A stretch of DNA of 64,000 nt. It comes from HRBIN24 sp035574155. GTDB taxonomy: Bacteria > Chloroflexota > Dehalococcoidia > SM23-28-2 > HRBIN24. Of this stretch, positions 8,701 to 17,048 are shown in pieces; positions within the stretch are counted from its first letter, which is position 1; each line of letters begins with the position of its first letter. Made by a program: the position numbers and the translations under genes. The notes beneath the pieces are model-generated. The model worked only from the letters and a program-made list of their open reading frames with translations. It did no database searches and was not told the origin of the DNA. The stretch lies in the NCBI GenBank assembly GCA_035574155.1, contig DATLZD010000021.1, positions 62,001 through 126,000 on the forward strand, in the 5' to 3' direction.

Positions 8701-9378
8701 ATGTCCGAAGAGCCACAGGTCAGCGAGCTGCTGGTCCGGGGCATCGTGGTGGGCCTCTTCGCCGAGAACTGCTGGATCGTCGGCAACCGCCGCACCGGCG
8801 AGGCCATCTGCATCGACCCAGGCGACCAGCCCCAGGACATCCTGAACCTGGCCAAGGACCTGGGCGTCCGCATCAAGCTCATCGTCAACTCGCACGGGCA
8901 CCTGGACCACGTCCTGGGGGTGCGGGCCATCAAGGAGGCCACGGGCGCCAAGTTCCTGATGCACCGGGCGGACGTGGACATCGCCCGCGGCGCCAGCCGC
9001 GCCGCCCTCATGTGGTTGGGGCGCTACGTGGAGCCTCCCCCCGACCCCGACGCCTTCATCGAGGACGGCGACGAGGTGGACGTGGACGGCGTCAAGCTCA
9101 AGGTCATCCACACCCCGGGCCACACGCCCGGCTCCTGCTCCTTCTTCACCGAGGGGATGCTCTTCTCAGGCGATACTCTTTTCCGTGGCTCCATCGGCCG
9201 CACAGACCTGCCCGGCGGCGACTACGATCAGGAGATGCGCAGCATCATCGACAAGCTGCTGGTGCTGCCGGACGACACTGTGGTGCTGCCGGGCCACATG
9301 GAGGAAACGCGCATCGGCATCGAGAAGGCCACCAATCCCTTCGTTCTCATGGAGCTGCGCCGCCGCCAGCAGGGCTAG
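8701..9378 (+). CDS. MBL-fold metallo-hydrolase, glyoxalase II-like
   Basis: 225-aa metallo-beta-lactamase-fold hydrolase. The dinuclear metal site is visible as NSHGHLDHV (about residues 63-71), HTPGHTPGS (about 139-147), SGDTLF (about 157-162) and LPGHMEETRIG (about 198-208). This set matches the glyoxalase II/YcbL branch that cleaves thioesters such as S-lactoylglutathione or related adducts. The true substrate is not evident. The ATG follows GGAGG at a normal distance. It is transcribed divergently from ribD, about 50 bp away, and is convergent with dcd, whose end it overlaps by 4 bp. Confidence 0.9.
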   Translation: MSEEPQVSELLVRGIVVGLFAENCWIVGNRRTGEAICIDPGDQPQDILNLAKDLGVRIKLIVNSHGHLDHVLGVRAIKEATGAKFLMHRADVDIARGASRAALMWLGRYVEPPPDPDAFIEDGDEVDVDGVKLKVIHTPGHTPGSCSFFTEGMLFSGDTLFRGSIGRTDLPGGDYDQEMRSIIDKLLVLPDDTVVLPGHMEETRIGIEKATNPFVLMELRRRQQG

Positions 9379-9962
9379 GGCTGGCGGCGGCGGTCGTGCA
9401 GGAAGTCCTGGTAGGCCCGCGAGGGGGTCGGCTCCCGCTGCCCCTGGTACTTGCTGCCCAGGCCGGGCGAACCGTAGGGGCGTTCCACTGGGGTGGACAG
9501 GCGGTAAAAGGAGAGCTGGGCTATCTTCATCCCGTAGTAGAGGGCGATGGGCATCTGGGACTGGTTCGACAGCTCCAGCGTGAGCTTGCCTGACCAGCCC
9601 GGGTCCACATAGCCGGCGGTCGCATGGACTAATAGGCCCAGGCGCCCCAGGGAGGACTTACCGTCCACTCTGGCGACGATGTCGTCGGGCAGGACGATGG
9701 TCTCGATGGTCCCTGCTAGCACGAAGTTTCCCGGCTGTACCACAAAGGGCTCGTCGTCGGCCACCACCACCCGCTCCGTCAGGTCGTCGGTGGGCTCCCG
9801 CACGTCCACGTAGGGGCGGCGGGTGACCCTGAAGATGCGGAACACCCGGTCCAGATGCAAGTCAACGCTGGCAGGCTGGATGGCGTCCTCCGCCAGCGGT
9901 TCGATGACGATGCGGCCTTTGGCCAGCTCTTCGCGGATGGAGCGGTCTGACAGGACGGTCAT
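9375..9962 (-). CDS. dcd: dCTP deaminase
   Basis: 195-aa dCTP deaminase, which makes dUTP (or dUMP in bifunctional forms) from dCTP for thymidylate synthesis. Family landmarks are LSDRSIREEL at the N-terminus, IEPLAEDAIQPASVDLHL, GKSSLGRLGLLVHATAGYVDPGWSGKLTLEL (holding the catalytic Glu) and the Gln-rich KYQGQ tail. The length is typical. The open frame extends 47 codons upstream without homology, so I place the start at ATG 9960-9962, where MTVLSDRSI matches the family. The Shine-Dalgarno is weak there. It is divergent from lepB. Confidence 0.95.
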   Translation of the reverse strand: MTVLSDRSIREELAKGRIVIEPLAEDAIQPASVDLHLDRVFRIFRVTRRPYVDVREPTDDLTERVVVADDEPFVVQPGNFVLAGTIETIVLPDDIVARVDGKSSLGRLGLLVHATAGYVDPGWSGKLTLELSNQSQMPIALYYGMKIAQLSFYRLSTPVERPYGSPGLGSKYQGQREPTPSRAYQDFLHDRRRQP

Positions 9963-10142
9963 CACCACAAAGATGACGCGACGCCCCACCTGCTGTCGCC
10001 CCTCCTCCCTCGGCGCGTTCTCCACCAGGTTTCCCCATCCGGGGGCCAGATGCAAGCCCCTTTCCCGCGCCTTTCCTGTGCTATTTCGCGGCCAGCGGTG
10101 CATAATGGTGGGTGAACTGTCGAGGACGGAGCGCGAGGGATC

Positions 10143-10985
10143 TTGTCCAACGCCACTCCTGAAGGGGGCCAGCCCCCCCAGGAAGCGCCCGACCCCCAGG
10201 AGCAGGGCGCGTCGCCTCCCCAGCCCTGGCCCACAGAGGTCCTGGGGCCGTGGTCGGGAGAGGCCCCAGGGGCACCCGACCCCCAGCCGGAGGGGCAGCC
10301 CCAGCCGATGGCCGCCCAGGGCTGGGAGCCGCAGCCGGAGTCCCCGGCCAAGGCCGGCCTCTCGGCCCAGCGGCTCCTGGTGGACGTGGTCGAGACCCTG
10401 GTGCTGGCCATATTCATCTTCCTGGCCATACGTTTCTCGTTCCAGAACTTCCGCGTCGAGGGCGTGAGCATGGCCCCTGGTCTGGAGGACGGGGAATACC
10501 TCATCGTCAATAAGCTGGCCTACCTCAAGGTAGACCTGTCAGTGTTCGACTGGCTGCCGTTCTTCGACGCCGGTGACCAGCCGGTCCGCTACCTGTTCGG
10601 TGGCCCCCATCGCGGCGACGTGGTGGTCTTTCGGGCACCCGACGATTCGCGCCGCGACTTCATCAAGCGCATCATCGGCCTGCCGGGGGACACGGTGGCC
10701 ATCGACAACGCCAGCGGCCGAGTTCTGGTGAACGGCCTGCCTCTGGAGGAGCCTTATGCGGTGGGGCGCACCCAGTGCACATCCACCCTCATGGGCTGTG
10801 GGCCGTGGGTAGTCCCCCCTGGACACTACTTCGTGCTAGGCGACAACCGCGAGCAGAGCACCGATTCGCGCTTCTTCGGCTTCGTGCCCGAGGACAACAT
10901 CATCGGCAAGGCCCTCATCACCTATTGGCCGCCCGAGGACTTCGGGCTGGCCCCCAACCATTCGGTCTCCTTTGCCAGCCGGTAG
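10143..10985 (+). CDS. lepB: Signal peptidase I
   Basis: 280-aa type I signal peptidase that cleaves Sec signal peptides at the outer face of the membrane. A cytosolic N-terminus of about 75 residues, rich in Pro, Gln and Gly, precedes one membrane helix (about 80-102). The catalytic Ser lies in VEGVSMAPGLEDGEYL, and the Lys general base in RRDFIKRIIGLPGD. Box E is GDNREQSTDSRFFG. The start is TTG 10143-10145 behind a GAGGG element. CATAAT (10101-10106) about 40 bp upstream is the likely -10 box. The low-complexity N-terminus is longer than in most homologues, which is common in high-GC Gram-positive-type lineages. Confidence 0.95.
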   Translation: MSNATPEGGQPPQEAPDPQEQGASPPQPWPTEVLGPWSGEAPGAPDPQPEGQPQPMAAQGWEPQPESPAKAGLSAQRLLVDVVETLVLAIFIFLAIRFSFQNFRVEGVSMAPGLEDGEYLIVNKLAYLKVDLSVFDWLPFFDAGDQPVRYLFGGPHRGDVVVFRAPDDSRRDFIKRIIGLPGDTVAIDNASGRVLVNGLPLEEPYAVGRTQCTSTLMGCGPWVVPPGHYFVLGDNREQSTDSRFFGFVPEDNIIGKALITYWPPEDFGLAPNHSVSFASR

Positions 10986-10989
10986 GGAA

Positions 10990-11439
10990 GTGCTGGACCC
11001 CCAACAGGAGCGGTTCATCTCCCGGCAACGGGTCGCCCGCCTCGCCACCGCCGATGCCGGTGGCCAGCCCCACGTGGTGCCGGTCTGCTTCGCCTATCTG
11101 GATGGGGCCTTCTACACGCCCGTGGACGAGAAGCCCAAGCGCTCCCTGCGGCTCAAGCGTCTGCGCAACATCGCCCAGAACCCGCGGGTGGCCCTGCTGT
11201 TGGACGAATACGACGAGGACTGGTCACGTCTGGCGTGGCTGATGGTCCAGGGCGAGGCCGAGGTCCTGCAAGGAGGCCCCGAGCACCTGCGGGCGGTGGA
11301 GGAGCTGCGCCGTCGCTACCCCCAGTACCGCTCGATGGCCCTGGAGTCGCGACCGCTGGTGCGCATCGTCCCGCTGCGGGTGCTCTCCTGGCGCGCCGAG
11401 GGGGGCAGGGGCTGGGGCGCAGAGGGTGGGGCCCTTTGA
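10990..11439 (+). CDS. PPOX-fold protein, probable F420-dependent (Rv0121-like)
   Basis: 149-aa pyridoxamine-phosphate-oxidase-fold protein resembling the Rv0121 (TIGR03668) group, whose members are thought to bind F420. The motifs FISRQRVARLATADAGG, PHVVPVCFAYL and NPRVALLLDEYDEDW fit that group. Its presence agrees with cofG and cofH in the window. The physiological reductant and substrate are unknown. GTG 10990, just after the lepB stop, gives the family-like N-terminus; TTG 10972 inside lepB is the alternative. Neither has an ideal Shine-Dalgarno, so translation is probably coupled to lepB. Confidence 0.85.
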   Translation: MLDPQQERFISRQRVARLATADAGGQPHVVPVCFAYLDGAFYTPVDEKPKRSLRLKRLRNIAQNPRVALLLDEYDEDWSRLAWLMVQGEAEVLQGGPEHLRAVEELRRRYPQYRSMALESRPLVRIVPLRVLSWRAEGGRGWGAEGGAL

Positions 11440-11471
11440 CAGCCTCGGGCGCAGAGCGCCAAAATAGCACT

Positions 11472-11546
11472 GGGCCCGTAGCTCAGCGGCAGAGCGGGGG
11501 ACTTTTAATCCCAGGGCCGTGGGTTCGAATCCCACCGGGCCCTCCA
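11472..11546 (+). tRNA. tRNA-Lys (anticodon UUU)
   Basis: Full cloverleaf read by eye: a 7-bp acceptor stem GGGCCCG/CGGGCCC, D-arm GCTC-AGCGGCA-GAGC, anticodon loop CTTTTAA giving UUU, T-arm GTGGG-TTCGAAT-CCCAC, discriminator U and encoded CCA (11544-11546). Base 27 (G) faces base 43 (A), so the first anticodon-stem pair is a mismatch. The gene stands alone, downstream of the PPOX gene and convergent with sufS. The gap to the sufS stop (11547-11650) shows no further gene. Confidence 0.96.
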
Positions 11547-11650
11547 CGTTTTTCAAACGCGGGAAAACCCCCTCAGAAGCCCGCCTCCGGTTGTGCCACC
11601 GTTGTGCCGACCCGCAGCCCCCACCCGCCGGAAAGGAGCGGCCGCCGGGG

Positions 11651-12922
11651 TCAGAGCTTCCGGAAGTAGTCGCGGGCGGCCTTCAGGGCCTCCACCAGCG
11701 CGTCCACCTCTTCCCGTGTGTTGTAGACGTAGAAGCTGGCACGCGCTGTGCCCCAAACCCCCAGCCTCCGCATGAGGGGCTGGTTACAATGGTGGCCCGT
11801 GCGGATGGCCACCCCGTAGCGGTCCAGGATGGTGCCCAGGTCGTGGGGGTGGATATCGGGAAAGTTGAAGGAGACGACCCCACCCCGGCGCTGGCCATCG
11901 CTGGGACCGTAGACCACCAGCTCCTCGAACTGGCGCAGGCGGGAGAGGGCATACTCGGTCAGCTCCCGCTCGTGGGCACGGACCCTCTCCATGCCCAGCA
12001 TCTCCAGGTAGTCGATGGCGGCGCCAAAGGCCACCACGTCGGCGATGTTGGGAGTCCCCGCCTCGAACTTCCAGGGCACCTCGTTCCAGATCGTCTCCTC
12101 CAACGTGACCATGCTGATCATCTCGCCGCCGGACAGGAACGGCTCCATCTCCTCCAGCAGCTGGCGTCGGGCGTAGAGGACCCCGACGCCAGTAGGGCCC
12201 AGCATCTTATGGGCCGAGAAGGCCATGAAGTCGCAGCCCAGCTCTGAAACGTCCACCGGCATATGGGGGACGCTCTGGGCACCGTCCACCAGCGTCGTGA
12301 TGCCCCGTCGCCGTGCCTCGGCCACCAGCTCCTGCACCGGGTGGATGGTCCCCACACCGTTGGAGACGTGACCGATGGCCAGAAAGCGGGTGCGCTCGTT
12401 CAGGTAACGCTCCGGCCACCCCTCCAGGTCCAGGGACAGATCGTCGGTGACGCCTATCCAGCGCAGTCGGGCCCCCTTCTCCCTGGCCAGCCGCTGCCAG
12501 GGCACCAGGTTCGAGTGGTGCTCCATCTCGCTGAGGACTATCTCATCGCCCTCCCGGATGTTGGCCCGCCCCCAGGTGTAGGCCACCAGGTTGATGGCCT
12601 CGGTGGCGTTGCGGGTGAAGACGATGCACTCCGGGCCCGGCGCGCCGATGAACCTCGCCACCTTCTCGCGGGTGGCCTCGTAGGCAGCGGTGGCCTCTTC
12701 GCCCAGGCAGTGGATGGCACGGTGGATGTTGGCGTTGTAGCGCCGGTAGTAGTCGGCCAGGGCATCGATGACCTGCCGCGGCTTCTGAGAGGTGGCGGCG
12801 TTGTCCAGGTAGACCAGGGGCCGACCATGGACTTGGCGTTCCAGGATGGGGAAGTCCTGACGGATGCGGGCCACGTCCAGGCTGCCGTCGGGACGGACAT
12901 AGGGGTTGTCGCCGCTAGCCAT
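11651..12922 (-). CDS. sufS: SufS-type cysteine desulfurase
   Basis: 423-aa PLP-dependent cysteine desulfurase that provides sulfane sulfur for Fe-S cluster assembly. The N-terminal region has YLDNAATSQKP. The PLP lysine is in AFSAHKMLGPTGVG, and the substrate site is RTGHHCNQPLMRR, with the active-site Cys preceded by HH as in the class II SufS enzymes. The longer open frame is trimmed to ATG 12920-12922, which follows GAGGACAGG and lies 7 bp after the sufD stop. It is the last gene of the sufBCDS unit. Neither SufU nor SufE is encoded beside it, so the sulfur acceptor must be elsewhere. Confidence 0.96.
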   Translation of the reverse strand: MASGDNPYVRPDGSLDVARIRQDFPILERQVHGRPLVYLDNAATSQKPRQVIDALADYYRRYNANIHRAIHCLGEEATAAYEATREKVARFIGAPGPECIVFTRNATEAINLVAYTWGRANIREGDEIVLSEMEHHSNLVPWQRLAREKGARLRWIGVTDDLSLDLEGWPERYLNERTRFLAIGHVSNGVGTIHPVQELVAEARRRGITTLVDGAQSVPHMPVDVSELGCDFMAFSAHKMLGPTGVGVLYARRQLLEEMEPFLSGGEMISMVTLEETIWNEVPWKFEAGTPNIADVVAFGAAIDYLEMLGMERVRAHERELTEYALSRLRQFEELVVYGPSDGQRRGGVVSFNFPDIHPHDLGTILDRYGVAIRTGHHCNQPLMRRLGVWGTARASFYVYNTREEVDALVEALKAARDYFRKL

Positions 12923-12929
12923 CCTGTCC

Positions 12930-14261
12930 TCACTCGCCCGTGCGTAGTCGCGGCAGGGACTGGACCAGCAGCCGCTCCAAGTGGGAGCGCAGGGCCGGGA
13001 GCCGCACCTCGTCCAGGACCGTTGCCGCGAATCCCTTGATGAGCAGCGTCTGCGCCAGCACCGGGTCGACCCCGCGCGAGAGCATGTAAAAGAGGGCCTC
13101 CTCGGCCACGGCACCGGCTGCCGCCCCATGGCCGCACTTGACATCGTCGGCGTAGATCTCCAGGGCAGGTTTGGAGTCCACCTCTGCCTCGCGGGAGAGG
13201 AGGAGGTTCTTGTCCTCCTGCTCGGCGTCGGTCTTCACCGCCCCCGGTCGCACATAGACCGTGCCGCCGAAGATGGCGTGGGACCGCCCGTCCAGCACGC
13301 CCCGGTAGAATAGGCGGCTGGTGCAATGGGGCTTGATGTGGTCTATGTTGATGTAGTTGTCCAGGTGCTGGCGGCCGGTGGTGACGTAGAGGCCATGAAG
13401 ATAGGCCTCGCTCCCCGGGCCGTCCAGGTCCACCCGCACGTCGTTGCGGCCGATGCCGCAGCCACGCCCGAAAAAGACCGAGAGCAGGTGGGTGTCCCGC
13501 TCCTGGTAGAAGCGGGCCTGCCCCACGTGGTAGGCCCCCTCTCCCTCCAGCAGCAGGTGGTAGTGCTCCAGGGACGCCCCCTCGCCCAGGTAGAACTCGC
13601 GCACGGCGCTGGTCAGGTAGACACCGTCGTCCAGCCCCAGGTAGGACTCCACCAACCGCAGCCGGGCCTGGCGGCCCAGGACCACCAGCAGCCGCGGATA
13701 GTGGACGTACGGCTCTGGGGACGGGGGCGAGACGAAGACCAGGTGCAACGGACGCTCGGGTTCGGCGCCGTCAGGAACCACCACCAGGGCACCGTCCTGG
13801 AAGAGGGCGGTGTTGAGGGCGGTGAAGGCGTCGTCCTGGTAGCCTGCATAGCGGGCGAGGTGCCGCTGCAGCAGCCCCTCTTCCTCCGTCAGGGCCTGAG
13901 CGAGGGGGAGGACGCGGACGTCCTCTCCCGCTGTTGGTGGGTGGGACAGCTCCGGCCGGTAGCGACCGCCCACGAAGACCGCCCTGCGCCAGGTGGGGCG
14001 CCAGGGCAGGAAACGCCTCAGGCTGTCCAACGAAAGGGCAGGGCGAGCCGGTGGGTCCCCGAAAGGTGTGCGGGCGATGGGCGCCACGTCCGTATACTTC
14101 CAGGGCTCGTTCCCGCGGCGGGCCGTGGGGAAGCCCAGGTCGAGGAAACGCCCTAGGGCCTCCCGCCTCAGCCCCATGAGCCATTCGGGCTCCCGACGGG
14201 CCGCTTCCAGCTCGCGGAAGCGGCGGGCATAAGTCTCGTATATGGGCGGCGCCTGCGTCAT
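12930..14261 (-). CDS. sufD: Fe-S cluster assembly scaffold subunit SufD
   Basis: 443-aa SufD, partner of SufB in the SufBC2D scaffold that assembles and transfers Fe-S clusters in the cytoplasm. Conserved segments are RGNEPWKYTDVAPIA, LNTALFQDGALVVV, VDLDGPGSEAYLHGLY, DHIKPHCTSRLFYRGVLDG and the C-terminal DVKCGHGAAAG (Cys/His near residue 370). That last motif holds the SufD His implicated in iron handling. ATG 14259-14261 is chosen because the frame upstream has no homology. It lies 31 bp after sufC and 7 bp before sufS. Confidence 0.95.
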   Translation of the reverse strand: MTQAPPIYETYARRFRELEAARREPEWLMGLRREALGRFLDLGFPTARRGNEPWKYTDVAPIARTPFGDPPARPALSLDSLRRFLPWRPTWRRAVFVGGRYRPELSHPPTAGEDVRVLPLAQALTEEEGLLQRHLARYAGYQDDAFTALNTALFQDGALVVVPDGAEPERPLHLVFVSPPSPEPYVHYPRLLVVLGRQARLRLVESYLGLDDGVYLTSAVREFYLGEGASLEHYHLLLEGEGAYHVGQARFYQERDTHLLSVFFGRGCGIGRNDVRVDLDGPGSEAYLHGLYVTTGRQHLDNYINIDHIKPHCTSRLFYRGVLDGRSHAIFGGTVYVRPGAVKTDAEQEDKNLLLSREAEVDSKPALEIYADDVKCGHGAAAGAVAEEALFYMLSRGVDPVLAQTLLIKGFAATVLDEVRLPALRSHLERLLVQSLPRLRTGE

Positions 14262-14292
14262 GCTGCTGCTCTCGCTGCCCACGGCGTGGGCC

Positions 14293-15081
14293 CTATTCGC
14301 GACGCCCCGCCTCGGCGGCCTGCCTGAGCCACTCGTAGCCCTTGGCCTCCAGCTCCTGGGCCAGCTCCCTGCCTCCCGAGGCCACGATGCGCCCGTCGAT
14401 GAGGACATGCACGAAGTCGGGCTGGACGTAGTTCAGAATACGCTGGTAGTGGGTCACCAGCACGATGGCCTTCTCGGGGCCACGGAACTGGTTGATGCCC
14501 TGGGCCACCACCTTGAGGGCATCGATGTCCAGGCCTGAATCAGTCTCGTCTAGGAGGGCCAGGGTGGGGTCGAGCAGCAGCAGCTGCATGATCTCGTGGC
14601 GCTTCTTCTCGCCACCCGAGAAGCCCTCGTTGACGTTGCGCTTCAGGAACTCAGCGTCCATGCCCATTTGCCGCAGCTTCTCCTGGACGAGGCGGTTGAA
14701 GTCCCGCACTGAGAGCTTCTCCAGGCCGCGGTGCTCTCGCACCGCGTCCAGGGCCGCCCGCAGGAACTCCCGCAGGCGCACGCCGGGCAGCTCCACAGGG
14801 TATTGGAAGGCGAGGAACACACCTTCCCGCGCCCGCTCATCGGGCGTCATGGCCAGGAGGTCGCGGCCGCGGTAGATAGCCTCGCCCCCCAGGACCTCGT
14901 AGTCGGGCTTGCCCGCCAGGACGTTGACCAGCGTGCTCTTGCCGGAGCCGTTGGGCCCCATGATGGCGTGGACCTCGCCCAGGTGGACCGTCAGGTCCAC
15001 CCCCTTGAGGATCTCCACGTCTCCGATGCCGGCCCGCAGGCCCCGCAGGACGAGGACAGGCTCCTTGCCGTCGCTGGCCAT
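14293..15081 (-). CDS. sufC: Fe-S cluster assembly ATPase SufC
   Basis: 262-aa ABC-type ATPase that drives SufBC2D. Walker A is GPNGSGKST (about residues 39-47), the signature is NEGFSGGEKKRHEIMQ, Walker B is LALLDETDSGLD and the switch His lies in IVLVTHYQRIL. The Q-loop region FLAFQYPVELPGV is SufC-specific. ATG 15079-15081 gives the standard N-terminus. A TAATG junction with the sufB stop offers an alternative ATG at 15091-15093, four codons longer; either implies coupled translation. Confidence 0.96.
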   Translation of the reverse strand: MASDGKEPVLVLRGLRAGIGDVEILKGVDLTVHLGEVHAIMGPNGSGKSTLVNVLAGKPDYEVLGGEAIYRGRDLLAMTPDERAREGVFLAFQYPVELPGVRLREFLRAALDAVREHRGLEKLSVRDFNRLVQEKLRQMGMDAEFLKRNVNEGFSGGEKKRHEIMQLLLLDPTLALLDETDSGLDIDALKVVAQGINQFRGPEKAIVLVTHYQRILNYVQPDFVHVLIDGRIVASGGRELAQELEAKGYEWLRQAAEAGRRE

Positions 15082-15092
15082 GGTCCCACCCA

Positions 15093-16559
15093 TTAGCCCA
15101 CGGTGCCCTCGAGGCTCACCCGCAGCAGCTGTGAGACCTCCATGGCGAACTCGAAGGGCAGCTCCTGGAAGACCCCGCGGCAGAAGCCGTGCACGATCAT
15201 GTACTGGGCCTCCTCCTCGCTGATGCCGCGGCTCATCAGGTAGAAGAGCTGCTCGTCGGAGATCTTGGAGGTGGTGGCCTCGTGCTCGATGCGGGCGGTG
15301 GGGTTGCGCACCTCGAGATAGGGGACCGTGTGGGCGGCGCACCTGCTGCCGATGAGCAGCGAATCGCAGCGGGTGAAGTTGCGGGCACCGTCGGCGGTGG
15401 GCATGATCTTCACCAGGCCACGGTAGGTGTTCTGGCCGTGGCCCGCCGAGATGCCCTTGGCCACAATGGTGCTGCGTGTGTTCTTGCCGATGTGGATCAT
15501 CTTGGTGCCGGTATCGGCCTGCTGGTAGTTGTTGACCAGGGCCACCGAGTAGAACTCGCCCACCGAGTTGTCGCCCCGCAGGATTACGCTGGGGTACTTC
15601 CACGTGATGGCCGAGCCCGTCTCCACCTGGGTCCACGAGATCTTGGAGTTCCTGCCCAGGCAGATGCCCCGCTTGGTCACGAAGTTGTAGACGCCGCCGT
15701 GCCCCTCCTTGTCGCCCGGGTACCAGTTCTGGAGGGTGGAATACTTGATCTCGGCGTCCTCCAGGGCGATGAGCTCCACCACGGCAGCGTGGAGCTGGTG
15801 CTTCTTGCGGATGGGCGCCGTGCACCCCTCCAGGTAGCTGACATAGGAGCCACGGTCGGCGATGATGAGGGTCCGCTCGAACTGCCCCGCCTCGGCCTCG
15901 TTAATGCGGAAGTAGGTCATCAGGTCCATGGGGCAACGCACACCCGGCGGGACGTAGACGAAAGTCCCATCGGAGAAGACGGCCGAGTTGAGGGCGGCGT
16001 AGAAGTTGTCGGTGTAGGGCACCACCGAGCCCAGGTACTTGCGCACCAGCTCAGGGTGCTTCTGGATGGCCTCGGAGATGGGACAGAAGATGATGCCCAG
16101 CTCCTCCAGCTTCTTCTGGAAGGTGGTGGCCACCGACACCGAGTCCAGCACGGCGTCTACCGCCACCCCCGCCAGCCGCTTCTGCTCCTCCAGGGGGATG
16201 CCCAACTTGTCGAAGGCCCGCTTCAGCTCAGGGTCGATGTCGTCCAGGGTCTTGGGCCGGTCGCCGTCTCGGGAGAGGGGCGCCGCGTAGTACACGATGT
16301 CCTGGAAGTCGATGGGCGGGTGGTAGATCTTGGCCCACTTGGGCTCCACGTAGTCCAGGGACCGCCAGTAGCGGTAGGCCCGCAACCGCCATTCCAGCAT
16401 CCACTCGGGCTCTTCCTTCTTGCGGGAGATCAGCCGGATGATGTCCTCGCTGAGGCCCTTGGGGGCCACGTCGGCGGGCACCGGGATGACGAACCCCCAC
16501 TTGTACTCCTTCTCCTCGATGCCCGTCTCGCGGGATATGACCTTGCGCGCTGGCGGCAT
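15093..16559 (-). CDS. sufB: Fe-S cluster assembly scaffold subunit SufB
   Basis: 488-aa SufB, the scaffold subunit on which the nascent cluster forms together with SufD. Conserved stretches include KEYKWGFVIP, LDYVEPKWAKIYHPPIDFQ, FVYVPPGVRCPMDLMTYFRIN, LEGCTAPIRKKHQLHAAVVE, YSTLQNWYPGDKEG, NFTRCDSLLIGSRCAAHTVPY and a final HGFCRGVFQELP. The start is ATG 16557-16559, seven bases after GAGGAGG, rather than the longer upstream ATG. It is the promoter-proximal gene of sufBCDS. Confidence 0.96.
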   Translation of the reverse strand: MPPARKVISRETGIEEKEYKWGFVIPVPADVAPKGLSEDIIRLISRKKEEPEWMLEWRLRAYRYWRSLDYVEPKWAKIYHPPIDFQDIVYYAAPLSRDGDRPKTLDDIDPELKRAFDKLGIPLEEQKRLAGVAVDAVLDSVSVATTFQKKLEELGIIFCPISEAIQKHPELVRKYLGSVVPYTDNFYAALNSAVFSDGTFVYVPPGVRCPMDLMTYFRINEAEAGQFERTLIIADRGSYVSYLEGCTAPIRKKHQLHAAVVELIALEDAEIKYSTLQNWYPGDKEGHGGVYNFVTKRGICLGRNSKISWTQVETGSAITWKYPSVILRGDNSVGEFYSVALVNNYQQADTGTKMIHIGKNTRSTIVAKGISAGHGQNTYRGLVKIMPTADGARNFTRCDSLLIGSRCAAHTVPYLEVRNPTARIEHEATTSKISDEQLFYLMSRGISEEEAQYMIVHGFCRGVFQELPFEFAMEVSQLLRVSLEGTVG

Positions 16560-16601
16560 ATGCAGGCCTCCTCGGGGCCAAGGGGCAGGCATTTTGGCAA
16601 C

Positions 16602-16664
16602 ATTTGACTGTCCAAATCTCCCTTAGCCCAGCACAAGTGTAGCACAGGCCCAATGGGGGCGCAA
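16602..16664 (-). promoter_or_regulatory. Predicted suf operon promoter with an inverted repeat in the leader
   Basis: Reading the minus strand, TTGCGC (16659-16664) is followed after 17 nt by an extended -10, TGC-TACACT (hexamer 16636-16641). The predicted leader is about 70 nt. It contains ATTTG and CAAAT half-sites in an imperfect 16-bp inverted repeat (16602-16617), just downstream of the likely transcription start. The repeat could be an operator for an Fe-S-sensing regulator, but no such regulator is encoded here and the assignment is a guess. Confidence 0.45.
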
Positions 16665-16690
16665 GGGGTGCAGCGGAGCCCCAGGCCCCG

Positions 16691-16719
16691 TTGACGGTGG
16701 AGACGGCAGGTGGTAGAGT
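16691..16719 (+). promoter_or_regulatory. Predicted promoter of the tryptophan T-box operon
   Basis: TTGACG (16691-16696), then 17 nt, then TAGAGT (16714-16719). The predicted start of transcription near 16726 falls just before the T-box leader, which supports the assignment. It is back to back with the suf promoter, 26 bp apart. Confidence 0.6.
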
Positions 16720-16726
16720 TTTGAGC

Positions 16727-17019
16727 ACAAGCGCATATCGGAAAGGCTGCGAACGGGGATAGTAGCCCGCAGGGCAGGGCCCAGAGAGCCGGGGGAAGGT
16801 GCGAGCCCGGTGCTACTGCGGCGGGTGAATGGGCCCGGGAGCTGCCTGCCCAACGGGGCGCCCAGGCGCCCCTAGTAGGCCAGGACGGAGGGGCACCGTT
16901 ATCGGCCCAGGGCGCGGAGTCCGGCATGCTCGGCCGCGCCCGTAACGAGTGCCCGCCCCAGCGGCGGGAACTAGGGTGGCACCGCGGGAGGCCCCTCGCC
17001 CCTAGAGGCGAGGGGCCTT
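16727..17019 (+). promoter_or_regulatory. T-box leader, tryptophan-specific (UGG specifier)
   Basis: A tRNA-sensing leader upstream of trpB2-trpS-trpE. Stem I carries AGAGAG (16783-16788), the distal-loop GGTGCGAG segment, and GAA-UGG-...-GGGAGCTGC, with the specifier codon UGG at 16830-16832 in the position it occupies in known T-boxes. The T-box proper, AACTAGGGTGGCACCGCGG, is at 16969-16987. It is followed by a hairpin of 11 perfect pairs (16990-17000 with 17007-17017, extendable by two). That hairpin can act as the terminator alternative to the antiterminator, though only two U follow it. Uncharged tRNA-Trp binding should raise expression. Confidence 0.93.
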
Positions 17020-17048
17020 GCAGTTGTCGGGGGAGCAGGAGGAAGGAC

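Noticed and set aside
11547..11650. Possible integration site or terminator after tRNA-Lys
   Set aside because: A short CGTTT/AAACG hairpin and a repeated GTTGTGCC are present, but no integrase gene, no duplicated tRNA end and no T-run support either call.
15189..16607. 472-codon plus-strand frame opposite sufB
   Set aside because: Antisense shadow of sufB, which has complete family motifs on the other strand.
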